Shown here: positions 1 to 11,600 of the stretch, piece by piece
How positions within the stretch are numbered: the first letter of the stretch is position 1
Layout: every line of letters begins with the position of its first letter
The notes under the pieces: model-generated
What the model was told of the DNA's origin: nothing
The model's database searches: none
What the model saw: the letters and a program-made list of their open reading frames with translations, nothing else
DNA from: Sclerotiophoma versabilis
Lineage: Eukaryota > Ascomycota > Dothideomycetes > Pleosporales > Didymellaceae
Direction of reading: 5' to 3'
Length of the DNA: 64,000 nt
NCBI GenBank assembly: GCA_012274445.1
Contig: JAAROD010000033.1
Span: 1,302,001-1,366,000, forward strand
Position numbers and translations under genes: made by a program

Positions 1-592
1 GTCGAGGGCGACTTCAGTGCAGGCGTCTCCAGGCGCGTGTCCTCGGCAGTGGGCAGCAGTGAGTGTGCCATGACGTGTGGGGCTACAGCAGTAGGCGGCA
101 GGGCAGGCGCGGTGATGGTGTCGGACAAGCGCGGGAGGGGTGGAGGCTGCGTGCTTGCAGGCGGACGCAGGGCAGATGCGGCGATCGCGTTCGCGGCGCG
201 TGCTGCGGGGAAGTGTCGCGGAAGCTATGCGACGGTGATGCGTGCGCGGGGCGGCCAAACAGAGGGCGCTCGGCGGCGTGCAGGTCAGCGCGACGGTGGT
301 GAGGGAGCGTGGAGCGGGCAGCAAGGCGGAGCCGGGGCGTGCACTGTGGCACTGGGGGCTTGGTGGTGTGTGTCGTGTCGACTGCTGCGAACGAGCGTCG
401 CCCAAGCAACGCGGCGGCGCAGTGACATCAGGACGGCCTGTCCGCCCGCAGGTCGCGCCCGGCCGCTGGAAATTGTGCCAGCAGGGAGAGGCCCAGTCCC
501 GGCGCGACGAGCTCCCACTGCCCACGGCCGCACCCGACTGCGCATGAACGGCGACGCTGAGCACTGAAACCGCGGCCGTCGTGGCCATTGCC
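1..592. other. GC-rich region upstream of the LRR gene
   Basis: No convincing gene is visible. The stretch is GC-rich and open in several frames on both strands, as expected of GC-rich sequence without stops, and none of the translations looks like a protein family. It probably contains the promoter and 5' leader of the LRR gene that starts at 593. An upstream exon cannot be excluded. Confidence 0.5.
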
Positions 593-3500
593 ATGGAACC
601 GCCCTCGAACCTCCCACGGCCGTCCGGCCTCCCGCGGCCAGCGACCTCGCGGCTGCCGGTGCTGCGGCCCTCAGGGAGCCAGCCCCAGCTGCGGTCGCCC
701 GCCTCGAGCAGCCAGCTGCGCAAGAAGCCCTCGGTGGCCTCGCTCTCGCGCCCGCCAGCGCAGCCAGCCGCAGGAGCAGCAGCAGCAGCAGCACCACCAC
801 CACCACCTGCGTCCGCGCCCACCGTCCAGCGAAAGCCCTCGCGCATCTCGCTCGTTCCCTCCTACGCCCCCTCGACCGCCGCCGCCGCCGCCGCCAGACC
901 GAGCGCGAACGCGACCCTGGCCAAGAAGCCCAGTCGAGCCTCTCTCGTCCCGTCCGCGGTCCGACGAGCCAGCGGCATCCCCAGCCCTGGACTGCCGCCG
1001 CCGCGCACCTCGTCCCAGAACGCACCTGCCTTCAAGAAGCCCTTCGCCCGCCCGCCCTCGCGCCAGAGCAGGACACCCTCGCAGCCGCTGCCCGCCCCGA
1101 GCATACCCAACGAGGATGACGCCCTGGGCAGTCTGCGTGGCTTCCGCTCCGCTTCGAGGGCCTCTTCCCGGCCGGACTCGCGGGCCGGCGTCCATGAGAG
1201 CAGCTCCTCGCCCGAGTATGTGCCCGACGTAGGCCCTGACGAGGCCGTCAAGAGGAAGCCGCGACCGTCACTGTCTGAGAGGACGGTCGAGAGTCTGTCG
1301 CACCTGCCCGCGTCGCCAGCAAACGGCAAGAGCAGGCAGCGCAGATCCAGCTTCTTCAACCAGGATGACTCCATGCCGCCACCGCTACGCCCTGCGTCCG
1401 CCATGTCGAACCAGAGCAATGGCAGCAGACCCGCCACCAGCGATGGGACCGGCAGTCGTCTGCCAGCAACACCCAGGAAAGCCGGTGCTCCCTCCACGCG
1501 CATGTCGATGACCGTGCCTGGCAAGAGGAGTGTCAGCGCCGTTGTTTCCACGCCTACAACAACCCCAAGCCGAGTGTCATCGATATCACGTCCTACGACC
1601 GCGATCAAGAAGCCGGCTCTGGTACCAACGCAAAACATCCAGACTCCGTCCAAGCGAGCTGCCTTGCCTGATAGGAAGAGCACGGCGTCTCGCACACCGA
1701 GTGCACGGTCGTCAGTTGTTGGTAACTTTGGTCAGGCAATATCGCCACCTGGGACTACTCAAGCACCCTCTCCGCCACCTTCAACAGGCACTGTTCGCAG
1801 AGTGCCCAGCTCATCGCTTGCACTCCGCAACTCTATTGCCCAAGCCAAGGCCGCACGAAAGCAGGAGGATGCTGACTCGCCCAACGGGACACCAAGTAAA
1901 GCCGAGAACTCCTCAAATGCCCTCAGGGAGCAGATTGCAAAGGCTAGAGAGGCGGCAAAGCGCGACAAGGCTGGACCCGTCAGAGCCGACACACCGCCCA
2001 AGGACGCCATCATACCCGACCCAGATGAGATTGCTGGCTTTGACTTTGGCCTTGCCGATCCTTTCAACACGAAATCAAAGGCCGGGCAGTCCGTACTGCG
2101 CAAACGTGTAGACGGCGCTCGTACAACTGGCCGCCTCAACATTGCAGGCATGCAGTTGACCGAGATGCCAGACGAGGTTCTTCACATGTACGACCCCAAC
2201 GACGCTACAGTAGCTTGGGGAGAGATAGTGGACGTCACTACCATCCTTGCGGCTGATAACGAGCTGAAGACGCTGCCGGACAGCATGTTTCCAGATGTGG
2301 ATATTGAAGACTTTGCCGACTCAGATGACGCAGGACCACAGTTTGGTGGTGTACAGAGCCTCGACTTCCATGGCAATGCGTTGCATCAACTGCCTATGGG
2401 TCTCAGGCAGTTAGCGGAGCTCACAAAGCTCAACCTGTCTAGAAACAAACTCCCAATCGAGGCTTTCGATGTCATAACCCAGATCGCCTCGTTACGCGAG
2501 CTGAAGCTTGCCGAGAACAACCTTATGGGCGAGTTGCCCTCAAACATTGCGAGCTTGACCCAGCTTGAGGTTCTCAATGTTGCAAACAACAAGCTTGTCA
2601 GCCTCCCCGCGGAAATTCGCGAGCTGACGCAGCTGCGAAGTCTCAACGTGGCCGATAACCAACTGAAGACGGTACCGATGGAGCTTTTCACATCGACATC
2701 TCTGCTCGAGTTCACCGCCACAAAGAACCGTTTGGATGGTGATTTCTTCACCATTACATCCGTACCCTTCCTGCAAGAACTGCGACTGTCTGGTAACGCA
2801 TTGACATCCCTTGCTCAGTCTGAAAACCTGGACCTGCCGGCGCTGAGATATTTGGATGTCTCAGCCAACAGACTGTCTTCATTGCCTGACGTGACGTCTT
2901 GGACCAACCTCAGCACGATACTGCTCGGCGAGAATAAGTTCGTGGCCTTCCCAGAAGGCTTCTTCTCCTTGAAACAACTGCGCATTGCCGACTTTACGGC
3001 AAACGATATCTCTAAAGTGGACGAACGCATTGCGCTAATGGAAGGGTTGGAGAATCTAACTCTCGCTGCAAACCCCATCCGCGAGAGGAAATTTTTGACA
3101 ATGAGTACCGATGATATGAAACGCGATCTGTATGCTCGACTTCAGCCCGAGGAGATTGTCGCTGGTCCTGATGAAGAAGATGAGTTCCCGAATGAGGAAC
3201 AAGCACCTGAGGTTCCCAATGGCTGGACAGTAACGCCGTCTGGAACACTTGACTTGACCAGCAAAAGCCTCACCGAGTTCGACGAAGACGCTCTTCTCGC
3301 CTTAGCGCAAACGAGTGACATCCGTCAGATCAATCTGCAAAACAATCTCCTCCAGATAATACCGCTCGCTTTTGGACAAGTTCCTTACCTCACCATTCTC
3401 GACCTGTCCAAGAACAGCATATCAAGTCCACTAACAACCCCACTCCAACTGCCCAAGCTCCGTGAGCTGCGTCTATCGGGCAACAAACTCAGCTCCATGA

Positions 3501-3952
3501 CTTCTCTCACTGCATACCTGACGGCCCCTTCACTACAGAGTCTCGATGTCAGCCAAAACCGCATCACTGGTTCTCTTCCACGCCTCCGCGATTCGTTCCC
3601 CACCCTCATCACTCTCATTGCCAGCGACAACGCCATCATCGATGTTTCAGCCGACTCCTTGTCCGGCCTTAAGATTGTCAACCTGAGCAACAACAACATT
3701 GAGCGCTTGGACCCTCAAATTGGTTTCCACGCCGGTACACTTACGAGTCTGATCGTCGAGGGCAACAAGTTCCGCGTGCCTAACTACCAAGTGCTCAGTA
3801 AGGGGACGGATGCCATCCTAAGCTGGCTGAAGGACAAGATCCCGAAAGACACCGGCAGGGGCCGAGGTGATAGTGCGGCAAGCACAGCAACACTGACGAC
3901 GGAGGGTGGAAGTGAGTTCTTCGATGCTGAAGATGGGGAGGATACGTGGTAG
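593..3952 (+). CDS. Leucine-rich repeat protein (LRRC40-like)
   Basis: Single-exon gene for a 1119-residue protein. The open frame extends upstream to a GTG at 581, but the first ATG is at 593. Residues 1 to about 480 are a low-complexity Ser/Pro/Ala/Arg-rich, presumably disordered tail that includes an Ala/Pro-rich run near residue 70. From about residue 505 to 1075 there are many LxxLxLxxN-type leucine-rich repeats in two arrays, separated by an acidic spacer near residue 860-890. The C-terminus is acidic. LRR proteins are binding scaffolds. The arrangement of a disordered N-terminus with C-terminal LRRs resembles the fungal relatives of LRRC40 rather than Sog2 or adenylate cyclase, because no kinase, cyclase or Sog2 domain is visible. 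The partner is unknown. The gene converges on guanine deaminase. Confidence 0.85.
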   Translation: MEPPSNLPRPSGLPRPATSRLPVLRPSGSQPQLRSPASSSQLRKKPSVASLSRPPAQPAAGAAAAAAPPPPPASAPTVQRKPSRISLVPSYAPSTAAAAAARPSANATLAKKPSRASLVPSAVRRASGIPSPGLPPPRTSSQNAPAFKKPFARPPSRQSRTPSQPLPAPSIPNEDDALGSLRGFRSASRASSRPDSRAGVHESSSSPEYVPDVGPDEAVKRKPRPSLSERTVESLSHLPASPANGKSRQRRSSFFNQDDSMPPPLRPASAMSNQSNGSRPATSDGTGSRLPATPRKAGAPSTRMSMTVPGKRSVSAVVSTPTTTPSRVSSISRPTTAIKKPALVPTQNIQTPSKRAALPDRKSTASRTPSARSSVVGNFGQAISPPGTTQAPSPPPSTGTVRRVPSSSLALRNSIAQAKAARKQEDADSPNGTPSKAENSSNALREQIAKAREAAKRDKAGPVRADTPPKDAIIPDPDEIAGFDFGLADPFNTKSKAGQSVLRKRVDGARTTGRLNIAGMQLTEMPDEVLHMYDPNDATVAWGEIVDVTTILAADNELKTLPDSMFPDVDIEDFADSDDAGPQFGGVQSLDFHGNALHQLPMGLRQLAELTKLNLSRNKLPIEAFDVITQIASLRELKLAENNLMGELPSNIASLTQLEVLNVANNKLVSLPAEIRELTQLRSLNVADNQLKTVPMELFTSTSLLEFTATKNRLDGDFFTITSVPFLQELRLSGNALTSLAQSENLDLPALRYLDVSANRLSSLPDVTSWTNLSTILLGENKFVAFPEGFFSLKQLRIADFTANDISKVDERIALMEGLENLTLAANPIRERKFLTMSTDDMKRDLYARLQPEEIVAGPDEEDEFPNEEQAPEVPNGWTVTPSGTLDLTSKSLTEFDEDALLALAQTSDIRQINLQNNLLQIIPLAFGQVPYLTILDLSKNSISSPLTTPLQLPKLRELRLSGNKLSSMTSLTAYLTAPSLQSLDVSQNRITGSLPRLRDSFPTLITLIASDNAIIDVSADSLSGLKIVNLSNNNIERLDPQIGFHAGTLTSLIVEGNKFRVPNYQVLSKGTDAILSWLKDKIPKDTGRGRGDSAASTATLTTEGGSEFFDAEDGEDTW

Positions 3953-4373
3953 GACATGTGTCGAAATCACGGCGCATATTGATGGCTCTGATGGGTCAAG
4001 GATGGTGACTTTTCTGTATGGGCTAGCCCCACTTTTTACTACTTGTTCTTTGTTCTTGTATATCGTTACTTCTGTGGTGGTGGAAGCTTGAGCGGTTGTG
4101 TGGTTGTTTCGTCTTGTTACTGTATTGTGTCTAATACATACGGCGTGTTGCACACGCCTCTTCTTGGTCCCGCATTATGCCCCAACCGCGCGACTCGCAT
4201 GAATGCATACTTGTAGATAAAACGTCCCTAGGGATTGCCTCTGCCCATACTGTCAGTCTTTTCTTCTCTTCCACTCATGGTTCCGTTCACCAAAGTGAAG
4301 TGTCAACCATCACCACAAGAATTACAAGATGAAGCCTCTGCATGCCAGTACATGCTCACCACAGCACCAATAC
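3953..4373. other. Convergent intergenic region
   Basis: Shared 3' flank of the LRR gene and guanine deaminase. It is likely to hold both 3' UTRs. No further gene is seen. Confidence 0.5.
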
Positions 4374-5801
4374 CTACGGCGTCGACACGCCGTTTGTCTG
4401 CGTCCCCATAAACCGCGCTGTCTTGTGCACCAACCGTCCCCGAACCCACACAGCAGTCGTGTTCCTATCGTCACCAGCGTAGACCCATTTCTCAATCTTC
4501 TCCGGCCACGACTCCCAGCCGAACACATCAACGGGCCCAGCATCGAAGACGCCAGCATTCTCGCCAGCAGGCCGCACACTCCCAAGATCAACAACCTGCG
4601 CATCAAACTCCATCCCGACCTCGAACGCGCCGACTTTATCAGCCAGCCCGACGACAGCAGCACCGCCGCGCGTGGCCAGGTACAGCGCTTCCTCGGTCGA
4701 CAGCTTGGCCTTGTCGCCCAGCTCGGAGGTCATAGAGAGATGTCGCGAAGTCCAGATAGCATGGCGTACGTTTTCGAGGATACTCGGGTGGAAACCGCCC
4801 GACACGTCTGTGCCGAGGCCGATAGTGTGGCCTTCGTCCAGCAGCGAGCGGATGGGGGCGCATCCGCTTGTGATAGCCGTGTTGCTGCACGGGCAGTGGG
4901 AGATGGCGCTTCGACGGGCGAGGATGGTGCGGCGCTCTTCGGCGCTGAGGTGGATGGCGTGCGCGAGGATGGTCTTGGGCGTCAGCAGGCCGTGCGTGTC
5001 GTAGACGTCCGTGTAGGACTTGCTGTCTGGGAATAACTCTTTGACTAGCGCGATCTCGCCCTTGTTCTCCGATATGTGCGTTTGGATGAACGTGTCTTGC
5101 TCGTTGGCTAGCTGTCCGATTTCAGAGAGCATGGCTGTCGTGCATGAGGGTGCGAATCGCGGTGTTACGACTGGTCGCACGATGGCGCCTTTTGGGTCGA
5201 TGGATCGGATGTAGTCGATGCTTGCTTTGGAGTCGGCGACGCTTTGCGACACGGATGGGTCGCGGTAGTACGAGGGTGATAGGTCCGAGTTCATACATAC
5301 CCTCCCTACCAGTGCTCGCTGCCCTCTGGCGAGGCAAATGTCAGCGAGGAGGTTGGTGGCGGGGACGTGGATGGTGGCGTAGTAGGCTGCTGTTGTTGTG
5401 CCGTGAGAGAGCGTGCGAGAAACAAAGTTGCGGTATATTGTTTCGGCGCGCTTGAGATCTGAAAACGAGGACTCCATGGGAAAAGTGTATGTTTGTAGCC
5501 AGTCCAGCAGGGTTGTCTTGCCGAAGAGGCCTGTGTTAGGGTGTTGTGGGGCGTGCGTGTGCGTGTCGATGAAGCCGGGGAACAAGAATGCGTTGCCCTT
5601 CAAACGGATGGGTACGGCGTCTTGCCATGAGTGCTTCGATTGCACCGCTTCCAAGTCCAGCTCTTTCTCGACGAAGGCTATTATGCCACTTTCGTCAACA
5701 CCAATAGCTCCATTTTCGCAGATCTCAAGTTCGGCGAGAGATATGCTGTGTACGAAAGGTCCGGTGTAAATTGTTCTTGAAATGGGTGCTGAAGCTGCCA
5801 T
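4374..5801 (-). CDS. GUD1: Guanine deaminase
   Basis: Single-exon, 475 residues from the ATG at 5801; the frame is open further upstream, but the extension does not resemble the family. The enzyme hydrolyses guanine to xanthine and ammonia in purine salvage and catabolism in the cytosol. Amidohydrolase-fold metal ligands are visible in order: a THTHAPQH motif (the HxH pair), the histidine of THISENKG, the AHAIH histidine region, and GLGTDVSGG carrying the last metal-binding aspartate. A GLFGKTTLLDW segment typical of guanine deaminases follows the HxH pair and distinguishes it from cytosine or chlorohydrolase relatives. Length fits the family (about 450-490). It lies on the same strand as Arp9, about 600 bp downstream of it. 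Confidence 0.93.
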   Translation of the reverse strand: MAASAPISRTIYTGPFVHSISLAELEICENGAIGVDESGIIAFVEKELDLEAVQSKHSWQDAVPIRLKGNAFLFPGFIDTHTHAPQHPNTGLFGKTTLLDWLQTYTFPMESSFSDLKRAETIYRNFVSRTLSHGTTTAAYYATIHVPATNLLADICLARGQRALVGRVCMNSDLSPSYYRDPSVSQSVADSKASIDYIRSIDPKGAIVRPVVTPRFAPSCTTAMLSEIGQLANEQDTFIQTHISENKGEIALVKELFPDSKSYTDVYDTHGLLTPKTILAHAIHLSAEERRTILARRSAISHCPCSNTAITSGCAPIRSLLDEGHTIGLGTDVSGGFHPSILENVRHAIWTSRHLSMTSELGDKAKLSTEEALYLATRGGAAVVGLADKVGAFEVGMEFDAQVVDLGSVRPAGENAGVFDAGPVDVFGWESWPEKIEKWVYAGDDRNTTAVWVRGRLVHKTARFMGTQTNGVSTP

Positions 5802-6399
5802 GTTGGAGATGTGTGATGGAGATGCTGATGAGAGATGCACCAATGTTGTAGTATGTTGTGTAGATCCAGGAACCAGGTATGCGGAACAGATCTTATGAGC
5901 AGATGTCTTGCGGGTGACAAGAACTCGATAATTAGATGGGTAGCAATCAGCGGTCACGAGAAGAGATGCAGAGCCAAACAGCCCCCAATATTCCCAAGGT
6001 CGTGCAGTCCTTATCAATGTTGCTGCACAACCGCGGCGTGGAGATGGTGGGGATCAGGTTGGCGGAGCTAGAGACGGCTAGTGCTTCGCTAAGTGCGGTA
6101 AGCCCTGCTCAGAGGCGGAGTCCACCGATAACTGCGGCCAGCTCCACGTTCGTGAAAAGCAACGCATGAGGGCGGCACGTGAACGGGCATTGCTAGAGGA
6201 GGTAGCTGCCGAGTGCATGTGATGTTTTTGAAGTGTCTCAATTCGTAGCATACCTCTACACTGCAGAGACGGAAAAAGTCGCCTTGACCGTTCCTTTTGA
6301 TCCCGCTTTAGGATATCCATAGCCTCAAACTCCAATCTAGGTATACAAGATCGACTACGCTGCTTGAGAAACGCCGAAACCACACACTAACAGGCCTGT
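5802..6399. other. Intergenic region upstream of guanine deaminase
   Basis: Holds the promoter and leader of guanine deaminase and the 3' UTR of Arp9. Short open frames here lack protein-like character. No RNA gene recognised. Confidence 0.5.
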
Positions 6400-8428
6400 C
6401 TAGAGGCTGTAGTCATGAATGCCCTGAGGACCCTGATCGTTGTAATCTGGGCGGGTCATGTAGCCCTTACTCTGGCCCTGATCTACGACAAAGATGACCT
6501 TCGCCGCGACTTGAGCTCCGAGGAATACTGATTCATCGAATCCCACGTCTTTCCATTCCGGAAAGTACTCTGGCGGCTTGACGGTCTTGATTGACGTGGG
6601 CGTCTGACCATGAGACGAGTGTGCATTGTGTGACATGCTAGACATGAGCGGGTTGCCGCCATGTGGCATAAAGTTTTGAGATTGGGCAGTCGTGGCTGCG
6701 AACAGTAGAGGGTTAACACCTGAACCGCCGTGAGGGCCAAGCTGCGGTTGTGGGGTATTGGCGCCTGTGCCGGCTGGAGTGGAGATGTTGGAAGGAATCT
6801 CTGAAGTGAAGATCGTGGCCGATGAAGGTGAGATAATATACTTGGAGTTGAGCGCTTGAAGCAGTGCCTCTTTGAAGCCTGTGGCATGTTAGTAAATGCT
6901 GTGGAGTCAAGGCGTTGTCACCAACCTCGTAGTCTCGATCCGTTGCCGCAAATGATCAGTGAATCCCAAAGCTCGCTACGCTTGTTCACTTCATCCACAG
7001 AGGATATAGTTCTGTGCACGGCGTCTGCAATCTTTTCCAGAGTACCGTCACTACCCGCCAAAAATCGCTCTGTGCCAACTTCAATTTCACGTCTAATGTG
7101 ACCTGAGCGTGATGAAGCAGCTTCGCCGTTTGCGTTACCCTCTGCTGGTTCGCCATGCTCGCCATCATCTTGCGTCTTCTTATTTGGGCCTTCATCTAAC
7201 GCAGCCTTTGCGTCTGCCATCCCTTGAGTATCCAGGTTTGTATTTTTCAATGCGTCAAGTAAGGCGTGATCCTCGTACATGAATGTGACCTTCTCTCGCT
7301 TCGAGTTCGGTAATCTCAGAGGCTTGTTGGCTTCCGGTGCCGGTGCACCCTTTTTCTTCATATTCGACTTCTCTTGCTTCTCTTTTTCCTTTTTAGCCAG
7401 GTATTCATTCATCTTGCCGCCAGCAACGATGCTGGCTACATCAAGAACGCCCTCATTTTCGGCGCCATCTTCTTCGCCGACCTCAGTGTCTGGCCCTGGG
7501 CCTCGAGGTGCGTTCCCGATGGCAGCTGCAGCCGCGGGCCCGGAGCTGACTGCGCCAGTGGAAGCTGCCGCCGCTGGGTTTGTGACCACTTCCTCATCCG
7601 CCTGCCCAGCTCCAGGAAGGGGTGTACCTTCTGGTAAGATCTCGCAGATTGGCGATTTCTTTAATTGCTCGCACATGTCTCGGTTGAAGCCTTTCGGTTT
7701 CAACTTGGCGTGTAGTGCCTCGGTAAAAGCTTCTCCTCCGCTGCCGGAAAGAGACACTATGCGACCTTGTATATGGGGAATGAACTCGCTCACAGCCGTG
7801 ATGTCGGTCTTGCCTTTACCAACGTCGATAACTGTCGCAGTGTGTACTCCATATGCCCATGTTGTCGCAAGCGCTGCATCCAGGAGGCCAAACGCAGGTG
7901 TCTTAAACTTCTCAAAAAAGAACTGCGCGAGCTTCTCGTGCTCTCGAGGCGTCCATGCTGGTTGTGTAATCAGGAGGATCGCGGTATGGAACGGCGGGTT
8001 CAGGGTGTTGTAGACGTGTGTGATGAGTGCGAAGAAGCAAGGCCAGTCCGTAATCTTGCCATCCTTAATCGGCCATATTGCGCCTTCTTCTGAGATTCGG
8101 TCCTCTTCCCATACGATCTCATCGTCGCCCTGTGTCGATGGCTTGGCCTCGCCCTGCGCTTCTCCATCTTGCTCAGCTGGTTTCTCAGCAGGCTTATCTT
8201 GTCGCCGTCTTATCTTGTAAGGCTCGAATTCACCCTCTTTTTCGGCAGGAAACATGCGCGACCGTATGCGTACTCGAGCTGGGGTAAAAGACTCTGGCAG
8301 TCCAAGCTGCGCCAGGGTCGTTTCTGAGCCCGGCGCGATGACCTATGACATGATGTTAGTATGTGCGCAGTGCCCTGCATGTATTGCAACTGCCATACTA
8401 TTATCTGGTCATCTTTGAAGGGAGGCAT
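6400..8428 (-). CDS. ARP9: Actin-related protein Arp9 (chromatin remodeller subunit)
   Basis: Three exons: 8428-8399, 8342-6926 and 6878-6400, giving 641 residues. Exon 1 is only 30 nt (MPPFKDDQII); both introns have GT-AG borders and a CTAAC-type branch site just before the acceptor. The product is a divergent actin-fold protein. The actin-like core is interrupted by a long Ala/Gly/acidic insertion, and a Gly/Ser/Pro/Thr-rich segment precedes the C-terminal actin block. The segment DVGKGKTDITAV corresponds to the second phosphate-binding loop of actins. Arp9 with Arp7 is a subunit of the SWI/SNF and RSC nucleosome remodellers in the nucleus; that role is inferred from family knowledge. It shares a short divergent promoter with NTE1. 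Confidence 0.88.
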
Positions 8429-8693
8429 GTTGGGCCAATGGGTGTGTGACTTTGGGCGCGTAGTGGAAGCTCGCGCGCGCAACGCGAAGCTCAACGCTGG
8501 TAGATGACTAAGCAGATCCACTTTTGGCCCACTGTCACAAGCCACCAAGGACAGGGCAGAACGACGAACGTGCCGGGAATCTACAACAACATGGGTGTTG
8601 TTGCCCTGGACCGCTACTGTAGATCTGAGGAGGACTGCATTCGGTGATTATTCTCACGCATCCGGGTCCCTCTCAACCTCCACTGTCGTTATC
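8429..8693. promoter_or_regulatory. Divergent promoter ARP9 / NTE1
   Basis: The 265 bp between the two start codons must carry both 5' leaders and both core promoters. No individual factor site can be assigned with confidence. Confidence 0.6.
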
Positions 8694-11600
8694 ATGGCGG
8701 CGTCTGCAGTTGTAGACGCATCCACGGCAGCCGTAGCAAGCGCAGAACAAGCTCTACGAATGGCAAGCGCATCGCCAGAAGCTACACAGATTGCTTCTAA
8801 GTCGACGTTTGGTTTGCTAGGGCGTATCATTCTGTCGATACTAGGCTTGCTTCCAAGCATTCTCTTTTGGGTCTCGTACACCTTACCGACATGGCTCTTC
8901 ACTCTATTCTCTACTACTCTGACATTCACGATGAACTTCAGCTCTCTGTAGGCTCTACAAAACACCTGACTCGCGTTTACGTGGCTAACAAAGCACAGGT
9001 TACTGGTCGTAGTCTTCGCGGTCTCAACGGTTACCTACTTCGTTAGGTACCGCTACTTAACCATGTACGCGAGATTACCACCCGAGCCACAACGCGAAGA
9101 GCCTCAAGTGGAGGTCTTCCCAGAAAGTCAAGAAGATGATAACAAGCGGGCTTTTTCAAATTACATGGACGAGTTCCTCAGTGCTATCAAAGTATTTGGC
9201 TACTTGGAGCGTCCAGTCTTTCATGAACTGACACGTACTATGCAAACTCGGCGGCTCGCTGCCGGTGAAACTATACTCCTGGAAGAAGAGAAGGGATTTT
9301 GTCTGGTTATGGATGGTCTCGTCCAGATCTTCGTTAAGTCAAAGCGTGCGAGCGGCGACTCTGACGAGGAGGCATCTTCGAACGAGTCGCACCATCAAGG
9401 CCACAGCCAAGGCTACCAGTTGTTGACTGAAGTGAAGAATGGAGCGCCGATGTCTTCATTGTTCTCGATTCTGTCTTTGTTCACCGAAGACATCAAGCTT
9501 CGCCATGACGAGGATGAAGCAGACTCGAGCACGCCTGGGACACCACATATTAGACGGCCGAGACCATCAATGACCCGCAACAGTAGCTTCACGACAGTGG
9601 ATGACTCAAGACCACAAACACCTCAGCACATACCTCACGTACCATCAGGACATCGACGAGCCTCCTCGACCTTGGCAAGTCCAACAGTTGGAGGACGATT
9701 GCCGAGCGTACCGCCGCTGTCGCTAGATGTCGATGAGTACGGTGACCGCATTAAGCATACTAAGCTCAGACGGACCTCTTCACGATCTGCAAAACCTAAA
9801 TCTGCACACCCAGACATTGTAGCTCGAGCGGTCGTGGACACCACAATCGCGATCATCCCTGCGACGGCATTCCACCGGTTGACCCGTGTCTACCCCAAAG
9901 CCACTGCACATATTGTCCAAGTCATCCTTACGCGTCTACAAAGAGTCACCCTTGCGACCAGCCACGCATACCTCAGCCTGACGAATGAAGTTCTTCGTAC
10001 CGAGAAGCTGATGAATAAGTATACCACGTATGACCTTCCTGGCTTCCTTCGCGACGCGCCTCTAGAGAGGCTCAAGGAGAAGTTCGCAAAAGAAACAGAA
10101 CGTATCGGTGCAGATGAAGGTATGCAGGGTATTGCGCTTCACAACCCAGGGGTGGGACGTCGCCGTCGATCCAGTACCTCGCTCAGACGTGGTACAGCTG
10201 CGCAAGCCCGACTTGCTGCAGCACGGGGAACGTCAATGGAGGCAAACAGCCAGGTTGAGGTTAAGAAAACTTCTTTGGAACCATCGTTCCGCAACGATCG
10301 CATCAGTGCAGGGGACCTCCTGACCAATACTCAGATGGCGCGCGGTGCGGGCCGTTCAGGTCGTGGTGCCAGCTTTTCTCAACCGTATCAGCACGACAAC
10401 CGTCGAGACGCTCGGACTCCACTTGATGCTAGCAACTTCAACCCTTTTGCCTCACCATTGGCACGACCGACTATGCAGCGACAAGAGTCGATAGACGAGG
10501 CCACGATATTCAGGCAATCTGTACTAGACTGCATGTTCAAGGCAATCGGTTTGACCGATCTGGAAAACCCAATGCCCAAGCCAGCTGCATCCGTTGAGCA
10601 GTCACCAAGAATGTTGTCTTTTGACAACAAGCGCCAGAAAGCTGTTTTTACCAACGCATTTGGACTTATGGATCCTTATGAGGGTGGAGACACTGAGTCC
10701 TTGGTGTCAGCCTCGAACCTCTCTAGCATCAGTGGGGTCAACCATCAAAATTTGCTCGAGGAGATTGTTAACGATGTCGAAATTGTTTATTTTCCAAAAG
10801 ACGCGGTCCTGGTAGAACAAGGCGAGAGAAACCCTGGTCTTTACTATGTGGTAGACGGATTTCTCGATGTCAGCGTGGCTGTCGATGAGGATAGCTCGGA
10901 ATCGAATGTGCTTGGAACCTCACCCACCGGAGCAGCCCTCAGTCAAGAAGAGCTTTTTGGCACCCCACTTAAGCGAACCTTGACAACCGGCTCGACACGC
11001 AACCTAGCCGAGAGTGTTAGCAAGAAGAAGAAGCTGCGTAAGAGCCTTTTTATGACTAAGCCCGGCGGGCTGGCTGGCTACCTAGGCACTGTGTCCTCAA
11101 ATAGGTCGTTCGTAGACGTCACTGCAAAAACGGACGTTTACGTTGGGTTCTTGCCACGAGCGTCTATTGAGAGAATTGTGGAAAGATACCCCGTAGTTCT
11201 GCTGACAATGGCCAAGCGCCTCACCACACTCTTACCTCGCCTTATCCAGCATATCGATTTTGCTTTGGAGTGGGTGCAGGTAAATGCCGGTCAGGTCATC
11301 TACAACCAAGGCGAGGAAAGCGATGCGATCTATATTGTGCTCAATGGGCGTTTGCGAGCCATACAGGATGCCGAGAAGAGCGGTACGATGAAGGTCATTG
11401 GAGAATACGGCCAGGGCGATAGTGTTGGTGAACTTGAAGTCCTCACAGAGTCTGCACGCCCTGGATCCTTACACGCCATCCGCGACACAGAGCTTGCTAA
11501 GTTTCCAAAGACCCTGTTCAACAGTCTTGCTTTAGAACACCCGGGAATCACCATCAAAATTTCAAAGATCATTGCATCGCGCATGCGGTCGCTTATGGAT

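Noticed and set aside
285..1025. Long minus-strand open frame over the 5' part of the LRR gene
   Set aside because: Antisense to a convincing coding region; GC-rich, low-complexity Arg/Ala translation is a shadow of the LRR gene's Ser/Pro/Ala tail.
4329..5036. 235-codon plus-strand frame inside guanine deaminase
   Set aside because: Complementary to the guanine deaminase catalytic region; no motif of its own.
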